Assembly (NCBI GenBank): GCA_019247775.1
Contig: JAFBAN010000126.1
Coordinates: 1-37,760, forward strand
Direction: 5' to 3'
Length of the DNA stretch: 37,760 nt
Source of the DNA: Chitinophagaceae bacterium
GTDB taxonomy: Bacteria > Bacteroidota > Bacteroidia > Chitinophagales > Chitinophagaceae
The notes under the pieces were generated by a model. That model had not been told where the DNA came from, ran no database searches, and was given only the letters and a program-made list of their open reading frames with translations. This document shows positions 7,904 through 16,436 of this stretch, piece after piece (the stretch's first letter is position 1; each line of letters begins with the position of its first letter). A program made the position numbers and the translations under genes.

Positions 7904-9211
7904 ATGCCCTACCTGCAGCAATTACTTTTCCTGGCGCTGTCCGCCGTTTCTGTCTGGCTTTTTGCAAAAAAGATCGGGGAGATCAGGAGAAATATCCTGC
8001 TGGGTAAAGATGAAGCACTCACCGACCAGCCGGCACGCCGCTGGAAGAACCTGCTGTTGCTGGCACTGGGACAAAAGAAAATGTTCCGCAACCCGCTGGT
8101 AGCATTGATGCACCTGGTGATCTATGCCGGTTTCATTATCATCAATATCGAAGTACTGGAAATTGCGCTCGACGGCCTGCTGGGCAGCCATCGGCTTTTT
8201 GCCGCACCGCTGGGTTCTTTGTATAACTGGCTGATCAACGGGTTTGAGTTCCTGGCGGTAGGCGTGATCGCGGTCTGTCTGATCTTCCTGTGCCGCCGCA
8301 ATATCATCAAACTGAAAAGATTCATCAGCCGCGACCTGGACGGCTGGCCCCGCAGCGATGCCAATTATATCCTGGTCACCGAGATCATCCTGATGAGCCT
8401 GTTCCTGACCATGAATGCCGCCGACCGGGCGCTGCAGCTGCAGGGCAATGAACACTATCACCAGACCGGCGCTTTCTTTTTCTCCGGGCGGCTGGCCAAT
8501 ATTTTCTCCGGAATGAACGGCAGCACGCTGGTGGCCATCGAGCGTGGATGCTGGTGGCTGCATATCACGGGCATTTTCGCATTCCTGAATTACCTGCCTT
8601 ACTCGAAACACCTGCATATCATGCTGGCTTTCCCGAATGCCTATTACACGAGGCTGGAACCAAAGGGCAAAATGAAGAACATGCCGGAAGTGCAGCAGGA
8701 GGTATTGTATGCCATGCAGCCCGAGACAGCTCCTGCCGACGCTACACCCCCCGCACATTTTGGCGCCAGGGATATTTTTGAACTGAGCTGGAAAAACCTG
8801 CTGGACGCTTACAGCTGTACCGAATGCGGAAGATGCACCGCTGCCTGCCCGGCCAATATCACCGGTAAACTGTTGAGCCCAAGAAAGATCATGATGGCCA
8901 CCCGCGACAGGATGGAAGATGTGGGCCGAAATATCAAGCTGAATAAGGCGTTTGTAGCGGACAATAAGACGCTGCTGCACGATTATATCTCGGTAGAAGA
9001 ACTCCGCGCCTGCACCACCTGCAATGCCTGTGTGGAAGAATGCCCGGTAAGCATTTCCCCGCTGGAGATCATCCTGGAGTTACGTCGTTCACTGATCATG
9101 GAAGAAAGCAATGCGCCGCAGGAGTGGAACAGTACGTTCAGCAATATCGAGAATAATTTTGCGCCCTGGAAGTTTTCGCCGGATGAGCGGGATAAGTGGG
9201 TGGAGGTGTGA
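7904..9211 (+). CDS. Membrane-bound HdrC-like 4Fe-4S oxidoreductase subunit
   Basis: A 435-residue electron-transfer protein. The N-terminal half (about residues 1-260) has several hydrophobic helices (for example LLFLALSAVSVWLF, LMHLVIYAGFIIINIEVLEIAL, FLAVGVIAVCLIFLC, WWLHITGIFAFLNYLPY) with His residues that could bind haem, as in heterodisulfide reductase or nitrate reductase gamma-type anchors. The C-terminal half carries two 4Fe-4S motifs, CTECGRCTAACPAN and CTTCNACVEECPVSI. This arrangement resembles HdrC/GlcF-related proteins. Its usual partner, a CCG-domain protein, is encoded at 11772, about 2.5 kb downstream. The ATG at 7904 begins the first membrane helix; upstream in-frame ATGs would overlap the divergent gene. 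The physiological donor and acceptor are unknown. Confidence 0.85.
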   Translation: MPYLQQLLFLALSAVSVWLFAKKIGEIRRNILLGKDEALTDQPARRWKNLLLLALGQKKMFRNPLVALMHLVIYAGFIIINIEVLEIALDGLLGSHRLFAAPLGSLYNWLINGFEFLAVGVIAVCLIFLCRRNIIKLKRFISRDLDGWPRSDANYILVTEIILMSLFLTMNAADRALQLQGNEHYHQTGAFFFSGRLANIFSGMNGSTLVAIERGCWWLHITGIFAFLNYLPYSKHLHIMLAFPNAYYTRLEPKGKMKNMPEVQQEVLYAMQPETAPADATPPAHFGARDIFELSWKNLLDAYSCTECGRCTAACPANITGKLLSPRKIMMATRDRMEDVGRNIKLNKAFVADNKTLLHDYISVEELRACTTCNACVEECPVSISPLEIILELRRSLIMEESNAPQEWNSTFSNIENNFAPWKFSPDERDKWVEV

Positions 9212-9239
9212 ATGATGAATGGTCTAATTATCTTCCTTT

Positions 9240-9325
9240 GCGTTCCCTGCGGTTCTTTGCGTTCTCTGCGCTACTACGGAATTGCGATGGGTAACGCAGA
9301 GAACGCAAAGAACCGCAGAGGACGC
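9240..9325. repeat. Inverted repeat, CTCTGCG family (31-bp arms)
   Basis: Left arm 9240-9270 and right arm 9295-9325 are reverse complements with two mismatches, separated by 24 bp. The arms are built from the words CTCTGCG, TTCTTTGCG and CCCTGCGG. The repeat sits between two plus-strand genes and would form a long hairpin in RNA, without a T run after it. Confidence 0.9.
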
Positions 9326-9375
9326 AGGGGAAACGCAGGCTTATATATCTTTCGTATTGACCAATAAAAATATCC

Positions 9376-9705
9376 ATGCACTTCTCTCCCTTCCCTTTTT
9401 CCATCACCGATTTCAATACCATCGAGCCGGAAATTCATAACGGCATCAGCGGGGTGGCGGAGTGGCGTATCCTGCGGAAGGATGATACGCGGATCCGGAT
9501 GGTGACCTATTCGCCAGGCTACCTGGCCGACCATTGGTGCAGCAAGGGACATATCATTTTCTGCGTAGAAGGCGCTATGGAAACAGAACTGCAGAACGGC
9601 AGCAAACACCTGCTCGAGAAAGGTATGGTCTACACGGTAGGCGACAACAGTGATGCGCATCGGTCTTACTCAGAGCACGGCTGCATTCTATTTATTGTGG
9701 ACTAA
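9376..9705 (+). CDS. DHCW-motif cupin-fold protein
   Basis: A 109-residue single-domain cupin. The segment ADHWCSKGHIIFCVEGAMETEL (about 55-76) holds the DHWC and KGH residues that give the DHCW-motif cupin family its name, and the remainder (LLEKGMVYTVGDNSDAHRSYSEHG) supplies the second half of the small beta barrel with a further His. Proteins of this kind are probable metal-binding, substrate unknown. It stands between an inverted repeat and a broken outer-membrane gene, with a one-mismatch -7 box (TATCTTTC, 9346-9353) upstream. Confidence 0.8.
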   Translation: MHFSPFPFSITDFNTIEPEIHNGISGVAEWRILRKDDTRIRMVTYSPGYLADHWCSKGHIIFCVEGAMETELQNGSKHLLEKGMVYTVGDNSDAHRSYSEHGCILFIVD

Positions 9706-9749
9706 TAACTGCAGGAATCCTTATATTTATTAGGACCAAAAGAGCTGCG

Positions 9750-10987
9750 ATGAAAAAAGTATTCATGGGGTTATGCCTGCTATTTGCCGTCTTAACCGCC
9801 TGGGGACAGAAGAATTTTCAACCCGGGTGGATAGTTAACAACAACGGTGACACTATCAAAGGCGTGATCAGTTACTCGCAGTGGGTGGTCAATCCCAGCA
9901 CGATCCGGTTTGAATCTTCCGGTAAAACCGTTACCTATTCCGTTTCGGATCTGCGCGCGTTCGGGGTCAATTCAACCGATTTTTACCGCCGCTTTTCATT
10001 AACCCGGCATTCGCTGCCAATGAACGATATCGATAACCTTCCTGACGACGAGCAGTCCATTACCACCTCTACAGAATGGGCAAGGATATTGGTGCCAGGC
10101 AAATATGGTCTCGCAGAGTTCAGAACGGAAGAAAGACCTTATTTTTTTATCGTAGAAGACGATAAGGCCACTGAACTGGTTTATTACAAAGGCATGAAAT
10201 CGTACACTGCCGACATTTACAAAGGAACAGCGAATTACGGCAAAAGCGGATTCAGGGAAGTCAGCACTTACCAGGACCAGTTGAAGCAGCTGACGATCCG
10301 CAGCAATGCCCAGACCCCGAGCGCGGATTATACCCGCTACAACAGCTTCGAGCTCACAAAATATTTTTACAAGCTCAATGGATCGACCGCTGCGGCGCAG
10401 CACAACAGCAGGAGCAGTTTTGAAGTGCATGGAGGAGCTACCGTATACTCGATGAGTTTTGTGGGCGATAAGTCGGTCAGCAGTTTTCCCGGCAATGTTT
10501 CAGCCAGTACCTCTCCATTTATCGGCATCCGATACGAATTGTTCCCGGCGCGTGCGCTTGCCAGAGGCGGCATCTTTTTTGGCCTGGACGTAAGCAGCAT
10601 TAGTGCAACCGGCAACAGTGTTCCCTATGCCACTCAAACCATGAGTTCAGTGTAAAGAATTACTACATTGAACTGACCGCTACTCCTGTCTATACACTTA
10701 ATCCTGCATCCATACCTCGTTTGTATTTTGGTGCTGGCCCCAAAGTGATGATCCCGGTGTCAGCGAAGGATATCACATATGAAAAGAATACCGTGACCGG
10801 CGCTATAACTACCAGGGAAGATACACCTCATGCGAAGACCAATATCGGCGCACAGGTAGTGGCAGGCATCGCTTCAGGTCGGGTAAATTTTCAACTGAGT
10901 TATTCGGTGATCGGTAATATCACCGACGATAAATTTTCACACCTCAACACATCCACGATCTCGGGAGGAGTCGGCTTCCGTTTTTGA
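9750..10987 (+). pseudogene. Outer-membrane beta-barrel protein gene, frameshifted
   Basis: The first 301 codons (9750-10655) encode a signal peptide (MKKVFMGLCLLFAVLTAWGQ) and a Bacteroidota-type secreted domain starting QPGWIVNNNGDTIKGVISYS, but stop abruptly. The downstream frame, open from 10604 to 10987, continues with barrel-like sequence (NYYIELTATPVYTLNPAS, LYFGAGPKV, FQLSYSVIGNITDD) and ends GGVGFRF, with the C-terminal Phe typical of outer-membrane barrels. The downstream frame has a stop at 10601-10603, so the frame change lies between about 10604 and 10657; it equals the loss of one base or the gain of two. Joined, the product would be about 412 residues. Either this is a pseudogene or a sequencing error. 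No slippery homopolymer lies at the site. Confidence 0.75.
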
Positions 10988-10995
10988 TATCATCC

Positions 10996-11029
10996 AAACT
11001 CCAGACTCCTAACTCCAGACTCCAGACTC
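10996..11029 (-). repeat. GGAGTYW heptamer array, second copy (5 units)
   Basis: Read on the minus strand this is about five 7-bp units of GGAGTCT, GGAGTTA and GGAGTTT, the same heptamer as at 3521-3604. It fills the 44-bp gap between the broken outer-membrane gene and the convergent LysE gene. Confidence 0.85.
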
Positions 11030-11031
11030 TC

Positions 11032-11661
11032 CTAAATCCACGGCCTGTACAACATCCTGTACAGTTGTATCAATGCGGTGATAACGAATATCACACCCAT
11101 TATCTTGTTCAGTGTTTTCGTACTCGTATTCATCCTGTTCACCAGCCAGTTGCCGCCGTGAATATAGACTGCCAATCCCGCGATAGTGCCCATTCCGGCA
11201 CCAACTGTGAAAAGGTTAAAACCGACCGGGGTTACCGGCAGTAGTTTGGTCTGGATAAATGTGGAGGTCCAGAGGAACCAGAACGGGATCTGCACCGGGT
11301 TGAGCGCGCTCATCATCAGTCCGAGCAGGAATCTGTCGAGCCGGTTCTTGAGGAGCAGCGCTTTTTTTTCGCCCTGCTGTCTGCTCGCCGCCAGGAATGC
11401 AAGTACGCCGAGTACCGAAAACAATATCACGGTGATCCAACCCAGCGCTACAAACCAGATGCGGTGCTGAACGATCCAGTTCATGCCGGTGAGTGCAAAG
11501 CGCAGGTACACCATCTCTACCAGCGCTACGCCGATCGCAAAACGCCAGGCCCGGCGCGCGCCTTCCTGCAGGCAGATCTGGGTGGCCGTAAAACTCATAT
11601 TGCCCAGTGGGAGCTGGCCCAGAAAACTGACGAGTAAACCCAGGAAAAGCAGGTAGAGCAT
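11032..11661 (-). CDS. LysE family amino-acid exporter
   Basis: A 209-residue inner-membrane protein with about six hydrophobic segments, matching the LysE/RhtB exporter fold. The N-terminal LVSFLGQLPLGNMSFTATQICLQEG resembles the conserved G-x-x-P-G-P start of the family, here GQLPLGN. The central ALNPVQIPFWFLWTSTF matches the family's conserved N-P motif region, and GAGMGTIAGLAVYIHGG lies in a later helix. Such proteins export amino acids or related metabolites; the substrate here is not known. It is a single minus-strand gene inserted among plus-strand genes, between the two Fe-S protein genes. Confidence 0.82.
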   Translation of the reverse strand: MLYLLFLGLLVSFLGQLPLGNMSFTATQICLQEGARRAWRFAIGVALVEMVYLRFALTGMNWIVQHRIWFVALGWITVILFSVLGVLAFLAASRQQGEKKALLLKNRLDRFLLGLMMSALNPVQIPFWFLWTSTFIQTKLLPVTPVGFNLFTVGAGMGTIAGLAVYIHGGNWLVNRMNTSTKTLNKIMGVIFVITALIQLYRMLYRPWI

Positions 11662-11771
11662 GAATTGAAAGATAAAGAATATCGCAGATTGATGGGGAGA
11701 GAACAGATTGATTATGGGACAGGCTGAATATTTAAAGACGGGTTTGCTTACTTTCGTACAAATATTCAGGT

Positions 11772-12551
11772 ATGAAGGTGAACACTATGGCGGAGATGGC
11801 GATGAACGGAGAAACGCCGGAAATCCTTTTCTGGGTAGGCTGCTCCGGCAGCTTCGACCAGCGGGCGCAGAAGATCACCAGGGCTTTTGCCAGTATACTT
11901 GAAAAACTGGGGATCAGGTTCGCTATCCTCGGCAAGGAAGAAGCCTGCAATGGCGATCCGGCACGTCGCGCAGGCAATGAGTTCCTGTTCCAGATGATGG
12001 CCTACCAGAATATCCAGACACTGAACGGCTATAACATCAAGAAGATCGTCACTGCCTGCCCGCATTGTTTCAATATCTTAAAGAACGAATACCCCCAATT
12101 GGGCGGGCATTACGAAGTGATCCATCATGCCGTATTCCTTCAGCAAATGATCGATGAAGGCCTGATCAAAATGAAAGAGAACGGAGAGTTCAAAGGCAGG
12201 AAAATTTCCTACCACGACAGTTGTTATCTCGGCCGCGCCAACAACATTTACGAAGCTCCGCGCAAAGTGCTCGAAGCGCTGGATGCCGAGCTGATCGAGA
12301 TGAAACGCTGCCGCAGCAACGGTCTCTGCTGCGGGGCCGGCGGTGCACAGATGTTCAAGGAAGACGAACCGGGTAACAAGCGCATCAATATCGAACGCAC
12401 CGACGAAGCCCTTGCTACCGGCGCCGCGTTTATCGCTTCGGCCTGCCCGTTCTGCAATACCATGCTCACAGACGGTGTCAAGAACCGCGAAAAAGAAGGC
12501 GAAGTGGCCGTGCTCGACCTGGCAGAACTGGTTGCCGCGTCCATGGCATAA
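11772..12551 (+). CDS. HdrB/GlcF-like CCG-domain (Fe-S) protein
   Basis: A 259-residue cytoplasmic protein with two cysteine-rich CCG-type domains that bind an iron-sulfur cluster in heterodisulfide reductase subunit B and glycolate oxidase GlcF. Visible cysteines: FWVGCSGSFD, KEEACNGDPARR, TACPHCFN in the first half; SCYLGR, RCRSNGLCCGAGGAQMF and SACPFCNTML in the second. It is the expected partner of the membrane Fe-S protein at 7904-9211; together they could move electrons between the membrane and a soluble donor. A one-mismatch -7 box (TACTTTCG, 11749-11756) suggests its own promoter. It heads a plus-strand run with the next three genes. Confidence 0.87.
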   Translation: MKVNTMAEMAMNGETPEILFWVGCSGSFDQRAQKITRAFASILEKLGIRFAILGKEEACNGDPARRAGNEFLFQMMAYQNIQTLNGYNIKKIVTACPHCFNILKNEYPQLGGHYEVIHHAVFLQQMIDEGLIKMKENGEFKGRKISYHDSCYLGRANNIYEAPRKVLEALDAELIEMKRCRSNGLCCGAGGAQMFKEDEPGNKRINIERTDEALATGAAFIASACPFCNTMLTDGVKNREKEGEVAVLDLAELVAASMA

Positions 12552-12595
12552 TTGCGTGGAATCTGTAAATTTATAGTCCCGTTAAACCGTGACTG

Positions 12596-12805
12596 ATGTT
12601 CTCTACGAAAAATTTTTCCTGGAAAAAATGGATCACGCTCAGTCTTTTCGTGTTTGTCTTTACCTGGCTGCTGGCCTATTTTTTGCGACTTACCAATGAG
12701 AACAAACATGAACTGCTAACGGTTCCTTCGCTGGCGCGGCGTTCGGTTACCGCGCTGCTGGTCGGTTTTTTCATCAGCTTTATCAGAACGGAACCAAAGC
12801 AATAA
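12596..12805 (+). CDS. Small membrane protein
   Basis: A 69-residue protein with two hydrophobic segments: about residues 13-30 (ITLSLFVFVFTWLLAYFL) and 48-61 (SVTALLVGFFISFI), joined by a polar loop. It has no recognised domain. It begins 44 bp after the CCG-domain gene and ends 9 bp before the next gene, so it is probably part of the same transcript. Function unknown. Confidence 0.6.
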   Translation: MFSTKNFSWKKWITLSLFVFVFTWLLAYFLRLTNENKHELLTVPSLARRSVTALLVGFFISFIRTEPKQ

Positions 12806-12810
12806 CTTTG
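12803..12810 (+). promoter_or_regulatory. Candidate internal promoter (-7 box TAACTTTG)
   Basis: A perfect TAnnTTTG match lies only 4 bp before the ATG at 12815, with a TTTA at 12779-12782 at the -33 position (20-bp spacer). If used, it would give an almost leaderless mRNA for the next gene. It overlaps the end of the small membrane protein gene. Confidence 0.4.
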
Positions 12811-12814
12811 CATC

Positions 12815-13333
12815 ATGAATTTTGAATACCATCACCTGATACCCGAAGATTTCGCTTCCGATTCCAGGGTCTGGATCTACCAGAGCAGCCGCGGTTTTAT
12901 GATGAGCGAAGCATTACAATTGGAGGGTATGATGCAGGATTTTATTGAGCGTTGGAACAGTCATGGTACGCCCGTAAAAGGCTATGCAAATCTGCTGTTC
13001 GGCCAGTTCATCGTGCTGATGGCGGATGAGACAGCCAGCGGAGTGAGCGGGTGCAGTACGGATAGTTCTGTGCGACTGATCAAAGAAGTAGAACAAATAT
13101 TCAAAGTCGATATGTTCAACCGGCAGAACCTGGCTTTTCTGGTGAAAGAAAAGATCCAGACCATTCCGCTCGCGCAACTCGACTATGCTTTTGAAAATGG
13201 ATTTATCACACCCGATACGATCTATTTCAATAACCTGGTGCTCACCAAACAGGCCCTGCTGGATCAATGGATGATACCGGTGAAGGACAGCTGGCTTGCG
13301 CAGCGTTTGCCAAAGATCGCACCCACAAAATAA
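12815..13333 (+). CDS. Conserved Bacteroidota protein (often labelled 'ABC transporter ATPase')
   Basis: A 172-residue soluble protein of a family common in Bacteroidota and frequently named ABC transporter ATPase in databases. No Walker A (GxxxxGK[ST]) or signature motif is visible, so that name is not supported. Recognisable stretches are VWIYQSSRGFMMSEALQLEGMM (about 21-42) and WNSHGTPVKGYANLLFGQFIVLMADE (about 49-74). From memory, such genes often follow the paired Fe-S proteins, as here, which hints at a link with that electron-transfer pair. The stop is 4 bp before the VOC gene. Function unknown. Confidence 0.7.
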   Translation: MNFEYHHLIPEDFASDSRVWIYQSSRGFMMSEALQLEGMMQDFIERWNSHGTPVKGYANLLFGQFIVLMADETASGVSGCSTDSSVRLIKEVEQIFKVDMFNRQNLAFLVKEKIQTIPLAQLDYAFENGFITPDTIYFNNLVLTKQALLDQWMIPVKDSWLAQRLPKIAPTK

Positions 13334-13337
13334 GTTT

Positions 13338-13730
13338 ATGCGGTTCGAACGACTCACTCCCATGATCTGGACCAATGATCTCAAGGCCACTGTGGATTTC
13401 TATGTGTATACATTAGGGTTTGAAACGGATGAATACCGGGAAGACTGGCACTGGGCGCATCTTCACCGCGACGAAACCGCGATCATGATCGTTAGCCGCA
13501 CCGTTGATAAGTTTTACGACGGCCAACCTAAATACACCGGCAGTTTCTATTTCTATGTTGATGCGGTAGACGAACTCTGGAACGAGCTGAAAGAAAAGAC
13601 CAAAATATTCTATGATATCGCCAATTTCCCGCACCGGATGCGGGAGTTCGGCATCCTCGATAACAATGGCTACATCCTCCAGTTCGGCCGCGAGCTGCTC
13701 GAAGGTGAAGAAGTGACCGAATGTGATTGA
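13338..13730 (+). CDS. VOC family (glyoxalase/bleomycin-resistance fold) protein
   Basis: A 130-residue protein of the vicinal-oxygen-chelate superfamily. The start RLTPMIWTNDLKATVDFYVYTLGFE is typical of the first beta-alpha-beta module, and the C-terminal REFGILDNNGYILQFGREL contains the usual Glu/Asp-Asn-Gly-Tyr-hydrophobic end of the second. These proteins range from glyoxalases to antibiotic-binding proteins; the substrate cannot be told. The ATG at 13338 places the first strand at the N-terminus. It is the last gene of the plus-strand run and converges on the next barrel gene across 144 bp with short ACCACTTTA-type repeats. Confidence 0.85.
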   Translation: MRFERLTPMIWTNDLKATVDFYVYTLGFETDEYREDWHWAHLHRDETAIMIVSRTVDKFYDGQPKYTGSFYFYVDAVDELWNELKEKTKIFYDIANFPHRMREFGILDNNGYILQFGRELLEGEEVTECD

Positions 13731-13874
13731 AGGAAAGTTAAAATAGTAGAGGTGTAAAAAAGGTAAATGGTAAAGGAGGTTGTTGTTAATTTATGTTCCC
13801 ATCGCCTTTCCATTCCAACCTAACCACTTTAACCACTTTAACTGATTCTCTTTTTCAATCTTCTCCACCCAAAA

Positions 13875-16337
13875 CTAACTCTTCTTTGCTCCTTTTATCT
13901 TGTCGAGTATCGCCTGTTTCTGTTTATCGCTCACTGCTTTTTTCTGTACAACCCGGTTTAGCTGGTAGCTCACTGTAAGCCGGAAATTGCGGGTATTGGT
14001 AGAACTGAAACTTTCGATATTAAAGTTGCTACCGTAAGTGTAAGTCGTGTATTGCTGGGTAGTGAATGGATCGATGATGTTGAAGCTGATGATCAGCCTC
14101 CGATCGAAGAACCTCCGCTGTACGCCGAGATTCGTGTTCAGGTTACTGCGGCTGCGGCCCTGCGGATCGGCGAAGCTGCTGAAACGGGTGCTGCCTTCAA
14201 ATGTCAGTACATTGGTTGGGGTATACGTGTAGTTGAAACTGGTGTAGAAAGTTCCGCCGTCCCGGTACTTGTACAAGGCTTTTTCCACATCGCTGTATCG
14301 ATTGAAGGTATAACCGAGACTGCCGTTCACCCTGAAGCGTTTACTGAATGTAAATCCGCCCCAGGCGCTGGTCTGGTATTCCTGGCGGTCTGCGATATTG
14401 AGATAGGTAGTCTGTGTTTTGCCGGCGGCAGTAAGTGAGCGGATGGAATTGATCACATTGCGCACTTTATTGTAGCCGATGGAAGCATTGAGATAATATT
14501 TGCCTTTGATCCAACTGATATTCCAGTCGTAATTGTCCGACAACGAGGGCACCAGGAAGGGATTCCCGAAACGGAGATTGTACGGATCGCTGTAGTCGAT
14601 ATTCGGATTGAGTTCGCCGATACCAGGCCTCCGTATCGTTGCCCGACAACTTAACGAGGTGTTGAATGTTTTGCTGAATTCCTTGCGAAGCGTAAGATTG
14701 GGCAGCACATTCCAGTAGCTATTCTCCACATTGGAAGAATTGCCTTTTATGAAATTGAAGCCCATCTGCGTGTATTCGGCCTGTGCTCCGCCCGTGATCC
14801 TGAACTCGCCCGGGAACAGGAAACTTAATCCCGCACGCACTGTGAAAAGATTCTGGTGAAAGAAAAAATCATTACTGAGCAGATCATTGGGCACATAGGT
14901 ATTGTCGATCTTCCGGAGGAAACTGGTGTTAAGGGTATTGTGGTAAGCGGAGGGATTATACACAAATCCTGTTGAGAAACTACTCCCCTTGCTTTTCAGC
15001 GGCTTGTTATAGTCTACCCGAAGCGATGCCGATCTGCTGTAGTTGTCGAAGAACTGCGACTGTGTAGAGTCAATACCGGTGGGAGCAGCGTTGGCATCGA
15101 GGAACTGCTGAAAGAAATCACGGTCATTGTCATTCTTGCCGATATTGCCTATAGCCGTGAACCGGAGGTATTCAGCCGGGTTGACACCGCGGTGCGTGTA
15201 TGAAAATGTAATCCCATGACCATAACCCGTGCCTGCGCTTGCATTTTCCCTGGTGCTTAGCCGGTATATCTCCTGCAACCGGTTAAGATTGGCATAAGAA
15301 GCATTGCTGAGGTTATCGAAAAAATTCAGGTTGCCCTGGTACGTAAGGCTGGCCGTATTTCGCTTATCAAATTCATAATCTGCCTGGAACCTGAAATTCG
15401 GCCGCAGGTTCTTGTTGCGATAATTGCTGGTGGTATTAAAATAGTTGGTGGAGTCCGTATAAAAATTCTCCCGCTTCGAATAACTATTCCCGGTAAAAAC
15501 GCTGGCTGCCAGTCCCGCAACGGTATTGACCGATAATTTTTTATTGCGGTAACTGATATTGGAAGCGAAGTTGCCCTCACCCCTGGTACCACCGCTGAGC
15601 GTGACCCTCCCCACCAGGCCTATCTTTCCCTTCTTGGTAACAATATTGATCACACCGCCGGTTTCCGTTGCATATTGTGGCGGCGGATTGGTCATGATCT
15701 CGATCTTTTCAATGCTGCTGCCGGGCAGGCTTTCCAGCAGGTCCTGCAGCTGCTGTGCGTTGAGATCGGTAGGTTTATCGTCGATCAGGATTTTCGGTTC
15801 CTTTCCCTTCAGCAGGATCTTGCCGGTGGGGTCGTTGTTGATCAGCGGCATATTCTTCAGCAGGTCGGCCGTGGTAGAACCGCCGCTCAACGCACTTTCA
15901 CCTACATTGTATGTGATCTTGTCGTCCTTGTTCTCGATCAGTGGCTTTTCAGCGTATACGATCACCTCGTTTAGCGCAGTAGCCGAATCATTGAGTTTGA
16001 TATCTCCCAGGTTGAAATCGTAGCGATCGGCGCGCAGGTAAATGCTGTCGAGATTGGTATTAGTGAATCCCAGCGCTTTGATCGTAAGCCGGTAATAACC
16101 GAAAGGCAGTTCATTAAATTCGAAAGCGCCGTTCTTGTCCGCAACGGTAGAGAACAGTTTCGCAGAATCACCCAGGCGCAACAGGCCCAGGCTTGCAAAA
16201 GAAAGCGGCTTACCGGTCCTTGCTTCGAGCACATTCCCGATAACCAGACCCAACTGGCTTTTGGGCCTGGTGGCAGGGGTTTGCGCCTGCAGAAAAATAC
16301 AGGTGCAGCACAATAAAACGGCGATACTGAATCTCAA
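13875..16337 (-). CDS. Outer-membrane beta-barrel / TonB-dependent receptor-like protein
   Basis: An 820-residue outer-membrane protein built like the one at 822-3521. A signal peptide (RFSIAVLLCCTCIFLQAQ) precedes a carboxypeptidase-regulatory-like domain at about 30-110 (GNVLEARTGKPLSFASLGLL, FGYYRLTIKALGF). A plug-like region at about 125-240 contains NMPLINNDPTGKILLKGKEP and YATETGGVINIVTKKGK. The rest is a long barrel. Unlike many barrel proteins it ends with about 25 charged residues after the last clear strand (FRLTVSYQLN). The start codon is a TTG at 16337; no in-frame ATG lies near the signal peptide. No SusD-like partner is present. Substrate unknown. Confidence 0.87.
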   Translation of the reverse strand: MRFSIAVLLCCTCIFLQAQTPATRPKSQLGLVIGNVLEARTGKPLSFASLGLLRLGDSAKLFSTVADKNGAFEFNELPFGYYRLTIKALGFTNTNLDSIYLRADRYDFNLGDIKLNDSATALNEVIVYAEKPLIENKDDKITYNVGESALSGGSTTADLLKNMPLINNDPTGKILLKGKEPKILIDDKPTDLNAQQLQDLLESLPGSSIEKIEIMTNPPPQYATETGGVINIVTKKGKIGLVGRVTLSGGTRGEGNFASNISYRNKKLSVNTVAGLAASVFTGNSYSKRENFYTDSTNYFNTTSNYRNKNLRPNFRFQADYEFDKRNTASLTYQGNLNFFDNLSNASYANLNRLQEIYRLSTRENASAGTGYGHGITFSYTHRGVNPAEYLRFTAIGNIGKNDNDRDFFQQFLDANAAPTGIDSTQSQFFDNYSRSASLRVDYNKPLKSKGSSFSTGFVYNPSAYHNTLNTSFLRKIDNTYVPNDLLSNDFFFHQNLFTVRAGLSFLFPGEFRITGGAQAEYTQMGFNFIKGNSSNVENSYWNVLPNLTLRKEFSKTFNTSLSCRATIRRPGIGELNPNIDYSDPYNLRFGNPFLVPSLSDNYDWNISWIKGKYYLNASIGYNKVRNVINSIRSLTAAGKTQTTYLNIADRQEYQTSAWGGFTFSKRFRVNGSLGYTFNRYSDVEKALYKYRDGGTFYTSFNYTYTPTNVLTFEGSTRFSSFADPQGRSRSNLNTNLGVQRRFFDRRLIISFNIIDPFTTQQYTTYTYGSNFNIESFSSTNTRNFRLTVSYQLNRVVQKKAVSDKQKQAILDKIKGAKKS

Positions 16338-16410
16338 AATGCTATACGGTTGCTGCCGGCAAAATAAACCATAAACCCCGCAAAAGCCGCAGATTTAATC
16401 GATATCCGGT

Positions 16411-16418
16411 TATTTTTG
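16411..16418 (+). promoter_or_regulatory. Candidate -7 promoter box for the ArsC/Spx-like gene
   Basis: TATTTTTG matches TAnnTTTG exactly, 18 bp before the ATG at 16437. No clear -33 TTTG is at the expected distance. Confidence 0.4.
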
Positions 16419-16436
16419 CGGGTATAATCGGTAAGC

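Noticed and set aside
7922..8980. Minus-strand open frame of 352 codons opposite the membrane Fe-S gene
   Set aside because: The plus-strand frame has clear membrane helices and two 4Fe-4S motifs; the antisense frame is low-complexity and unlike any family.
10721..10987. Independent 88-codon gene with a TTG start
   Set aside because: The same frame is open upstream to 10604 and encodes barrel-like sequence; it is the displaced end of the gene starting at 9750.
12815..13333. ABC transporter ATPase function
   Set aside because: No Walker A, Walker B or signature motif is present; the family name in databases appears historical.
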